Assembly (NCBI RefSeq): GCF_016861975.1
Contig: NZ_BOMB01000012.1
Coordinates: forward strand, 124,001-188,000
Source: Actinocatenispora rupis
Lineage (GTDB): Bacteria > Actinomycetota > Actinomycetes > Mycobacteriales > Micromonosporaceae
Direction: 5' to 3'
Length of the DNA: 64,000 bases
This document shows, piece by piece, positions 55,754 to 64,000 of this stretch. Both the position numbers and the translations under genes were made by a program. The notes beneath the pieces are model-generated. The model ran no database searches, was not told the DNA's origin, and saw only the letters and a program-made list of their open reading frames with translations. The first letter of the stretch is position 1, and every line of letters starts with the position of its first letter.

Positions 55754-55814
55754 GAAGGAAACGTACTGCGTGCGTCCAAGTGTTGCGAACAGCCCCCCGG
55801 ACCGTGTTGCCGTG

Positions 55815-56282
55815 CTATGACCGGTTCCCGGCCACCATCAGCCGCTTCTCCAGCCAGTGCGTCGCGGACGGATTGTCGTTGTAGCGCGGGATCTCGACGA
55901 ACCCGTGCCGCAGGTAGAGCCGGTACGCCTCGGGCAACCGGTCACCCGCCGTGTCCAGCCGCAGCACCGTACAGCCCAGCCTTTCCGCTGCCTGCTCGGC
56001 GACCTCGATCAGCCGCCCGCCCAGGCCCGCACCGCGCGCCGTGGGCCGCACGTACATCCGCTTGATCTCGCCGATGCCGGGGGCGATCTCGCGGACCGCG
56101 AGGCAGCCGAGCGGCGTGCCGTCGTCGCCGCACACCACGATCATCGTGCCGTCGCGCGCCTCGACGTCCGGGTCGGCCCCGCCGCCGTCGAACCCGTCGA
56201 CCCGCCGCGCCACCTCTGCCATGTACTCCCGCAGCAGCTCGGCCGCCGGCCCGTACGCCTCGGTTCCCGTCAGTGTCTTCAT
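55815..56282 (-). CDS. GNAT-family N-acetyltransferase
   Basis: A 155-residue acetyltransferase. The acetyl-CoA loop is EIKRMYVRPTARGAGLGGRLIEVAEQAAERLG and the final strands are LYLRHGFVEIPRYNDNPSATHWLEK, the YncA/PhnO-like ending. It diverges from the TetR gene across only 27 bp, so both share a control region. The substrate is unknown. Confidence 0.9.
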   Translation of the reverse strand: MKTLTGTEAYGPAAELLREYMAEVARRVDGFDGGGADPDVEARDGTMIVVCGDDGTPLGCLAVREIAPGIGEIKRMYVRPTARGAGLGGRLIEVAEQAAERLGCTVLRLDTAGDRLPEAYRLYLRHGFVEIPRYNDNPSATHWLEKRLMVAGNRS

Positions 56283-56309
56283 CGTACGACGTACGGTACG
56301 CTGTACGGC
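56283..56309. promoter_or_regulatory. Divergent operator between GNAT and TetR genes
   Basis: The 27-bp gap contains GTACGACGTAC-G-GTACGCTGTAC, a near-palindrome with two mismatches between arms, typical of TetR-family sites. With so little space, a bound repressor would block both genes. Confidence 0.65.
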
Positions 56310-56924
56310 ATGCCGACGCAACGGCTCACCCCCGACCGCATCACCAGCGCGGCCCTCGACCTGATGGACACCGCCGGGCTCGACGCGCTGACCATGCGCG
56401 CCCTCGCCGACCACCTCGGCGTCGGCACCATGACCCTCTACGGCTACTTCCGCTCCCGCGACGACCTGCTCGACGCCGTCGTCGACGCCGCCACCGCCCG
56501 CGCCGTCGAACGCCACCGCCCCGACGACGACCCGCGCGCCTCCCTCACCGCCCTGTTCACCGCGCTGCACACCACGCTCGCCGAACACCCCGGCCTGTAC
56601 CGGATCCGGATGTCCCGCCCGTTCCTCAGCCCCGGCGTCCTGCGTCTCGCCGACCGCGCCGTCGGCCAGCTGCGCGCCACCGGACTCGACGACACCGCCG
56701 CGATCCGCGCCTACCGCACCCTCTACCTGTTCACACTGGGCTGCGTGACGTACGCCCGGCAGGACCCCGCCGACACCCGACGCGCGCTCGCCGCGCTCCC
56801 CGACGGTGACTTCCCTTACCTGAACGCCACGGCGCCGGCAATGATCGCAACCGCGGGCGCCGACGACGAGTTCCAGTACGGTCTCCGCACGCTCGTCGCA
56901 ACCCTTACCGAACTGAGAACTTAA
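56310..56924 (+). CDS. TetR-family transcriptional regulator
   Basis: A 204-residue repressor. The helix-turn-helix is LTMRALADHLGVGTMTLYGYFRSRDDLL (about 27-54), with a C-terminal ligand domain of the TetR_C type (HTTLAEHPGLYRIRMSRPFLSP). It probably regulates itself and the divergent GNAT gene through the palindrome between them. The ATG at 56310 gives a canonical N-terminus. Confidence 0.92.
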   Translation: MPTQRLTPDRITSAALDLMDTAGLDALTMRALADHLGVGTMTLYGYFRSRDDLLDAVVDAATARAVERHRPDDDPRASLTALFTALHTTLAEHPGLYRIRMSRPFLSPGVLRLADRAVGQLRATGLDDTAAIRAYRTLYLFTLGCVTYARQDPADTRRALAALPDGDFPYLNATAPAMIATAGADDEFQYGLRTLVATLTELRT

Positions 56925-57017
56925 GGGGCTGGCGTCACGCTCCCGACTCCGCCAAGATGAGCCCTGGCCCGATCACGGTAGCCTTCACCAGCGCGCTGAT
57001 CCCCTCAGCGAGCCCCA

Positions 57018-57093
57018 GCGCCCGTAGCTCAGCGGATAGAGCAGCTGCCTTCTAAGCAGACGGTCGTAGGTTCGATCCCTACCGGGCGCACCA
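57018..57093 (+). tRNA. tRNA-Arg (anticodon UCU)
   Basis: A full cloverleaf: acceptor GCGCCCG / CGGGCGC, D-arm GCTC/GAGC, anticodon loop CTTCTAA (UCU, reads AGA), T-arm with GGTTCGATCC, discriminator A and encoded CCA (57091-57093). One anticodon-stem end pair is mismatched (G27-A43), which is tolerable. Confidence 0.95.
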
Positions 57094-57360
57094 ACAAAAC
57101 CCCTGTTCAGCGGCCGACCCGCGGCGCACAGATCGCAAAGCCCGCTTCTCCAGTAGCAGCGCCAGTAGCAATGAGGGCCGCGATGGCATCATTAACGGGG
57201 CACTCCAGCAGTGGCCTCTTGGGGATGTCGCCGGGTGTCACTGCCTCAACGCGGTCAAGAGCCGGCGCTGGCGTTGTACCGGCGGAGCCTGGCAGCAGAG
57301 GGACCGACATGGACGAACCGCGCGTGATGTTCAACCGCGTCTGCCAAACGTGCCACAGCT

Positions 57361-57534
57361 GATCACCGTGGCCTTGTACAGCGCCAACGGCAAGACGCCG
57401 ACACCGGCAACGCCGCAGGCCAGAAACCCGGGGCCGGGCAGACGAGCAACCAGGATGCGCCGAGCCTGAAGACCGATGGCATGCCCGCGAAGTTCACGTG
57501 CAAGGTGACCGACATGACCCGCAGCGAGCTGTAG
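57361..57534 (+). pseudogene. 3' stub of an unidentified gene
   Basis: A frame ending ...QDAPSLKTDGMPAKFTCKV then TDMTRSEL and TAG (57532-57534), with the preceding part TGNAAGQKPGAGQTSN. No start or upstream domain is intact, and the frame appears to change near 57400. The perfect terminator 14 bp downstream suggests that it was once the end of a functional gene. The family is not recognised. Confidence 0.35.
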
Positions 57535-57547
57535 GGGCCAGCGATAC

Positions 57548-57588
57548 GAACGGCCCGGTAGAGCCGATCTGGCTCTACCGGGCCGTTC
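57548..57588 (+). terminator. Strong perfect hairpin terminator
   Basis: An 18-bp perfect stem GAACGGCCCGGTAGAGCC / GGCTCTACCGGGCCGTTC with loop GATCT, followed by TG. It is the best stem-loop in the window and now follows only a gene stub. Confidence 0.9.
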
Positions 57589-58015
57589 TGCGGAGGCAGT
57601 GATGTTACGGCTTCAGCATCACAGAGCCAACCCTGGCCGGCCGCATCAACCGAACCGCGATCGATTCCGGGCTCGGCCGGCCGGCCTCGCACCTTCTCCA
57701 GCGGCTCTTGCAGCCGCCGTTCAGCGTCCCGACCTCTCGACGTCGATAGGTCGGACCCTGCGTGCGCAGCCTGCACGAGAGGCTCGGCTACCGCGAGTAC
57801 GGCCGATGGACCTCGACCTGGAAGTCGGGTGCCCGAAGCACCACTCAGCGAGACGCGCCGATGTGTATCTGGACGAGCCGCCCCGATCTTCAAGGTCGGC
57901 CTGAATCAGCCAGTCCTTAACACACCTTGATGCCAGTAGTTCAACCAATAGGCAGGTACATCAGTGTTCGAACGGGCGACTGGCAGAGCCTGGCTGAGTT
58001 TGGCGGAGAGTGAAG

Positions 58016-58089
58016 TGGGGCGGGTGGGGCTCGAACCCACGGCCAAGGGATTATGAGTCCCCTGCTCTAACCAGCTGAGCTACCGCCCC
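58016..58089 (-). tRNA. tRNA with CAU anticodon (Ile2 or elongator Met)
   Basis: The cloverleaf read leftward has acceptor GGGGCGG / CCGCCCC, D-arm GCTC/GAGC, anticodon loop CTCATAA within GGGGA/TCCCT, T-arm GTGGG/CCCAC with TTCGAGC, and discriminator A. CCA is not encoded. The GACTCATAATC context resembles tRNA-Ile2, which TilS would lysidinylate, but elongator Met cannot be excluded. Confidence 0.92.
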
Positions 58090-58224
58090 GGCGGCCGTCA
58101 GCCTATCCGACCGGCCCGCGCGGGAACCGCCCGGCGGTACCCAAAACCCCGCCGACCTGCGTCCCGCGGACCGCGCTCCGCGGGACGCGGACGTCGCGCA
58201 GGTTCCCGTGGTGGCGAACCCGAC

Positions 58225-58563
58225 GCTGCGCCGGGTGTGGCCCGCTTCGCCGCCTCGTACCTGGGTGACGGGTGGCCGCGGTCGCGGTGGCCTCGCAGAC
58301 CATCCTGGATGCGGGGCCCTCGCCGACGAGCTGGCCGGCGCCGGTGGGCTGGCCGCGGAGCTCGCGAGAAACCGCGCCGGGAGACCACCAACGCGGTCGT
58401 GCTGGCCGACCGGGATGCCGCGCCGATCGGGTGCTGCGGGCCGTGGCCGAGCGCGTTCCGGGACGGCTTCGGGCGCATCCAGGACGTGGTCATCGCCGTC
58501 GGGCTGGATTCGCTCGGCGACGCGTACCGGCGGACCTCCTGGTACGCCGCACGACCGGGCTGA
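58225..58563 (+). pseudogene. Probable frameshifted remnant of an unidentified gene
   Basis: Protein-like segments are spread over more than one forward frame: ARFAASYLGDGWP (near 58243), VAVASQTILDAG (near 58284), DELAGAGGLAAELARN (near 58328) and TTNAVVLADRDAAPIG followed by DVVIAVGLDSLGDAYRRTSW ending at TGA 58563. No single frame joins them, so at least two indels are implied. The original family is not recognised. It lies just upstream of the UvrA-like gene, in the region 58090-58632, which otherwise shows no gene. Confidence 0.4.
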
Positions 58564-58632
58564 CCGGCCGATACGCTGAGCGTCGGCGCGTCGCACCGCG
58601 CCGGGTACCTCGAACGGGCAGGAGCGGCGCCG

Positions 58633-61143
<2,511 letters not shown>

Positions 61144-61392
61144 GCCCATCGCGCTACACACAACACGATCAAACACTCTGACACCTGGGAGTCCGGGCCG
61201 CTCAGGCGAGGCAGGCCGAAGCCTCGCGCCGGGCCGCCGAGCGGCGGGCTGGCACTGCCTGTACCACAAACAGCGACTCTTGGTCGATCATCTGTCGGGA
61301 AGCCGCACATCCACCCATCGACCTTGATCAATGAATTGGGACCCTCTACCGTCCGGTTCTGGTTGGTCACCTTCCGCGCACAGGGAGGTTCG

Positions 61393-62190
61393 ATGGGCAC
61401 CTCGGCGAGCTACCCGGGACCGGTAGGCGGGAGCAGCGCGGACAACAGGACGTGGAAGCGCACCCGACAACGCTTGACGGCTCTTGGCAAGCAACTCGAC
61501 AAGGTCCTCCACGGACCGGGAGGCGTCAATGCCGCGCAACAGTTGCTGCGAGACCGCCAGGACGACATCGCCGCCGACTTGGCCACCGGCCTGCGCCTCC
61601 ACCCGAGCCGAGTACTTCTGGCCGAGCCCATCACCGCCCGTGCCCGCGCACTGGTCGACACGCTGGATCGACTACAGCTCAACGGGCTGGCCGGGATCGG
61701 CGTTGTCGGTGCATCACCGGACGAGCGCGAACTCCAGTTCATGGCCGCCTTTCTCGGCGACAGGTCTACCGGCACCGTCCCCGATTACGCTGTACGGCGC
61801 GGTCTACGAAGCACCATCGATACCGCGCTCCGGGACAATGCGCCGCTTCGCCAGGCCGTTCGGAGCGGCAATGCGGGCTATCGGCCGCCGCGTGATCTGT
61901 TCTGCGCGATCTTCCAGATGTTCTTCGCCGATGCCGTACGCGCGTACCTGCGCACCGTCGTCGCCGAACATCTCAAGATCGCCCTACCGGTGCTGTACCT
62001 CGACCCCACTGGGCTGATCGCTGACACGGCGGCGAAGAAGCTGGTCAGCCTGGTTCCCAACCCGTGCGAGGAAGAGCACCGCCGGGCGGGCCCACACCAC
62101 GACAGCCTCGCGGGTACGGCGCGTTCGTTGGTCGTCCGAGCGGTCTCGCAGATCCTCGACCTCGACGAACCAGGCGTGGAGGCGGCATGA
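61393..62190 (+). CDS. qatB: QatB-like anti-phage protein
   Basis: A 265-residue soluble protein starting MGTSASYPGPVGGSS, an N-terminus shared by QatB-type proteins of the QatABCD defence system. The rest is helical, with no enzyme motif that I recognise. GGGAGG precedes ATG 61393, and its TGA overlaps the qatC ATG by 4 bp, so the two are made together. QatB is essential in known Qat systems but its biochemistry is unclear. Identification rests on the N-terminus and the partner gene; a homology search would settle it. Confidence 0.65.
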   Translation: MGTSASYPGPVGGSSADNRTWKRTRQRLTALGKQLDKVLHGPGGVNAAQQLLRDRQDDIAADLATGLRLHPSRVLLAEPITARARALVDTLDRLQLNGLAGIGVVGASPDERELQFMAAFLGDRSTGTVPDYAVRRGLRSTIDTALRDNAPLRQAVRSGNAGYRPPRDLFCAIFQMFFADAVRAYLRTVVAEHLKIALPVLYLDPTGLIADTAAKKLVSLVPNPCEEEHRRAGPHHDSLAGTARSLVVRAVSQILDLDEPGVEAA

Positions 62191-63452
62191 GCTTCCGGTA
62201 CGACATCGACAACTCGCCCAGAGGTGAGGCACCCCGCCGTGGCTGGGAACGGCTTCCGCTGAAGCAACTTCGCGCCACCATGGCCACCATCGAGGGCATG
62301 GCAGCTCCGGCGGGGCGCGACACCCAGCACTGGGGCGACGACATGTTTCTGGTTGCCCGCGCCGTCTACCTCGCCGACCGGATGTCGGATCGCCGGTCGA
62401 CCACTGACCGGTGGACCCGAGCCATCGAGCTCCAGATCCCCGTCGTCGAGTACGACCGCTGGACCTCCGTCGTGGTGGGCACGCTGCATGAGTTGCTGTC
62501 CCTGCTCACCGGTGATCACTGGACCGTGACGATCAGGCCGAGCAGCCGCGCCTACACCCTTGACGACATGCTCCCCCTGCCAGTCATCGGCGGCCGCCAG
62601 GCAGAGGAGATCGCGCTGTTCTCCGGTGGGCTGGACTCGGCGAGCTATGCCGCTCGATCGGTGTACCGGAACACGAAGACCGCATACATCGGCTACGCGC
62701 ATCCGAACCTAAAGGGTCGAGTGAGTGAGGTCTTCCGTCGCCTTCGGATGCCCGAACACTTTCACCCAGTACCCCTCGATGTCTTCAACCCCAAGGACAT
62801 GACGTTCCGCAGCAGAGGGTTCCTGTTCGTCGGTACCGCAATCCGCGCCGCGTCGGCGTACGAGGCACGTCGAGTGGTTGTGCCGGAGAATGGGCAGCTC
62901 GCGCTGAACCCGCCACTGACCGACGCGCGAGCGGCGTCTTGCTCGACCAGGTCGGTACACCCGCGCACGCTGTACCTGTTCAACCGGCTCCTGGCCGAGC
63001 TTGAGATGCCCGTGGCGGTCGTCAACCCGTTCGAACGGCTGACGAAGGGCGAGGTCTGCCGGTCAGCGCTGGACGCCGGAGCCGATGCGGAGACCCTGTT
63101 CCGGACCATCAGCTGCGGTCACCCGCCGATCGAGCGGGGCAGGTCGACCAGCGGGCATTGCGGGCGCTGCTTTCCCTGCCTGGTAAGGCGTTCAGCGCTG
63201 CTGGCAGCGCTCGGCAGCGACCGTTCCGACTACCAGTACGACTACGGAGGCCCGGGCGCCGACGTACTCGCGTTGCGACGGTGGCTGGGTACCCGGTTCA
63301 TGCTCACCGACCTGCTGGCGGACACGCCGCTGCCGGCGACCACCGGCCTGCTAGACGCGTACGAGACGGTCGTTCGCGGCAGGCAAGAGCTGGCGCGGCT
63401 GTTCCAGTCCCTCCCCCACAACCACGACCTCTACCTCGACGCCGCTGCCTGA
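62187..63452 (+). CDS. qatC: QatC-like (QueC-related) anti-phage protein
   Basis: A 421-residue protein with a PP-loop ATP-pyrophosphatase motif FSGGLDSASYAARS (about 148-161), VVVPENGQLALNPPLTDARA, STRSVHPRTLYLF, and a Cys-rich zinc site C-G-H ... GHCGRCFPCLVRR near 355. This is the QueC (7-cyano-7-deazaguanine synthase)-related branch used as QatC in Qat defence, not housekeeping QueC (about 230 residues). It is translationally coupled to QatB. Neither QatA ATPase nor QatD TatD-nuclease genes flank it. Confidence 0.75.
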   Translation: MSFRYDIDNSPRGEAPRRGWERLPLKQLRATMATIEGMAAPAGRDTQHWGDDMFLVARAVYLADRMSDRRSTTDRWTRAIELQIPVVEYDRWTSVVVGTLHELLSLLTGDHWTVTIRPSSRAYTLDDMLPLPVIGGRQAEEIALFSGGLDSASYAARSVYRNTKTAYIGYAHPNLKGRVSEVFRRLRMPEHFHPVPLDVFNPKDMTFRSRGFLFVGTAIRAASAYEARRVVVPENGQLALNPPLTDARAASCSTRSVHPRTLYLFNRLLAELEMPVAVVNPFERLTKGEVCRSALDAGADAETLFRTISCGHPPIERGRSTSGHCGRCFPCLVRRSALLAALGSDRSDYQYDYGGPGADVLALRRWLGTRFMLTDLLADTPLPATTGLLDAYETVVRGRQELARLFQSLPHNHDLYLDAAA

Positions 63453-63487
63453 CCGGCGATGGCGTTCATCGGCGGATCAGTTGCGGA

Positions 63488-63580
63488 CTAGGTGTTGCGG
63501 TTCATGAGGTTGGTGACGCTGGCGGGGTAGGGCAATGACAGGGACGGGTCTCCCACCGGCAGGATGTGAAGTGGGACCAC
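63488..63580 (-). pseudogene. Possible C-terminal remnant of an IS481-like transposase
   Basis: A leftward frame ends GDPSLSLPYPASVTNLMNRNT and TAG, similar in style to the tail of IS481-family transposases. Upstream of it the frame turns into the antisense of the opposite transposase N-terminus, so only the last 20-30 codons are present. Confidence 0.35.
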
Positions 63581-63609
63581 ACGTCCTGATGACCCGGAGG
63601 AGACCCGTC
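63543..63609. repeat. Inverted repeat at transposase remnant
   Basis: GACGGGTCTCC (63543-63553) and GGAGACCCGTC (63599-63609) are perfect inverted arms around 45 bp. They lie immediately upstream of the IS481-type start codon. They may be part of an IS end or an mRNA structure covering the ribosome site. Confidence 0.6.
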
Positions 63610-63777
63610 GTGGGCCACCGTAACGCCCCGCTGACACCGGCCGGCAGGTTGCGTCTGGTCCAGCGCTGCCAGACCCGCCCGATCGCGCACGTCGCAGCCG
63701 AGGCCGGCATCTCCCGACAATGGCTCTGTCGAAATGGGTAGGCCGGTGGCGACAGGCCGGGGAGAGGATGCCTTCCC
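63610..63777 (+). pseudogene. Truncated IS481-family transposase
   Basis: GTG 63610 opens VGHRNAPLTPAGRLRLVQRC followed by QTRPIAHVAAEAGISRQ, the typical IS481 helix-turn-helix N-terminus. The frame then stops (WLCRNG) but continues one base out of register as LSKWVGRWRQAGERM, so a single-base insertion or substitution-indel has occurred near 63721. After about 50 codons the transposase similarity ends abruptly. Confidence 0.75.
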
Positions 63778-63779
63778 AG

Positions 63780-63910
63780 TCGGAGGGCAATCGAGTTGGA
63801 GTTGCGCGATCAACGGTCCAGTCCGCGCTGCGGCTACTCGCCGCCTCGGGTCTGATCGTGTTTCGGCAAGGCACCCGCATGTTCGTCGCAGACGCCCAAC
63901 CCACCGAAGC
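63780..63910 (+). pseudogene. GntR-type regulator fragment joined to the transposase remnant
   Basis: Directly after the transposase stub the same frame reads GNRVGVARSTVQSALRLLAASGLIVFRQGTRMFVADAQP. This is the second half of a GntR winged helix (recognition helix and wing) with no start or effector domain. It shows a deletion joining IS481 and GntR sequences. The remaining bases to 64000 show no recognisable gene. Confidence 0.6.
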
Positions 63911-64000
63911 TTGGCACGGCAGAGGAAGGCAGTGTCAAACGTTCGGCGTAGCTCGGGGTTGGGTGGGTTACTTGGTACACGCTCTGGCGGGCTCACGCCG

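Larger units (their letters stand above)
57094..58015. other. Gene-poor region between two tRNAs with gene stubs
   Basis: About 920 bp. 57107-57360 shows no credible gene. 57360-57534 is a gene stub followed by a strong terminator. 57740-57905 in the + strand encodes LHERLGYREYGRWTSTW, which looks like the C-terminal part of a GNAT acetyltransferase without its start. GC content is visibly lower than in the core region, consistent with an insertion-prone tRNA neighbourhood. Confidence 0.45.

Noticed and set aside
57018-58089. Phage or ICE attachment-site duplication between the two tRNAs
   Set aside because: No repeat of the 3' end of either tRNA was found elsewhere in the window, and no integrase gene is present.

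Overview
The window is very GC-rich (roughly 72-75 percent by eye). Codons end almost always in G or C, GTG/TTG starts are frequent, and genes are often joined by ATGA or GTGA overlaps. Gene content (PknG/GlnX/GlnH set, dodecin, mycobacterial-type ATP-dependent ligase LigB, split cobalamin genes, ectABCD, OtsA, EttA) points to an actinomycete, most likely Micromonosporaceae (Actinocatenispora-like). The family is an inference from style and content, not from a database match.

Layout. 1-2.8 kb: cold-shock protein, small orphan, membrane protein, methyltransferase. 3-12.6 kb: a co-directional signalling operon, GlnX and GlnH (membrane partner and amino-acid-binding lipoprotein), an unknown coiled-coil protein, PknG kinase, a 37-codon mini-ORF, PP2C phosphatase, VWA protein, FHA protein and a Nudix hydrolase. 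12.6-15.1 kb: membrane glycosyltransferase diverging from a secreted beta-propeller protein. 15.1-17.6 kb: repeat-rich DNA around a TetR/SnoaL-like pair. 17.6-24.1 kb: dodecin, LysR/MFS pair, YbjN protein, then a leftward operon of EttA, two hotdog thioesterases and an unknown. 24.4-29.4 kb: sugar ABC importer (binding protein plus two permeases, no ATPase), a strong terminator, and OtsA. 29.4-33.5 kb: membrane proteins and the leftward ectABCD operon for ectoine and hydroxyectoine. 33.5-53.4 kb: cobalamin genes (siroheme synthase/CobA, CobC, CobB, CobD, and a CobQ fused to a P-loop kinase) interspersed with SURF1, WYL regulator, hydrolase, LigB, metal-dependent hydrolase, M50, M20 and M48 peptidases. 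53.4-56.9 kb: SSB, LacI, YtpQ-like, GNAT and TetR genes. 57-64 kb: an accessory end with tRNA-Arg(UCU), a CAU-anticodon tRNA, gene stubs, a UvrA-like protein, a QatB-QatC-like defence gene pair and transposase/GntR debris.

How the genes work together. GlnH/GlnX probably sense an extracytoplasmic amino acid and pass the signal to PknG, with the phosphatase and FHA protein as opposing enzyme and phospho-reader. EctABCD converts aspartate semialdehyde to ectoine and 5-hydroxyectoine, and OtsA makes trehalose-6-phosphate, so 24-33.5 kb is an osmoprotection block. The cobalamin genes cover precorrin-2 formation, a,c-amidation, the remaining amidations, aminopropanol precursor and cobinamide formation; the rest of the pathway must lie elsewhere.

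Most notable for follow-up: the orphan QatB/QatC-like pair, the CobQ-kinase fusion, a 13-bp palindrome found six times inside coding sequences, a 52-bp-period repeat array next to the siroheme synthase gene, a dispersed repeat of about 70 bp that supplies the 3' end of a coding sequence, and the 37-codon ORF wedged between pknG and the phosphatase gene. All calls come from reading the sequence; no searches were run.
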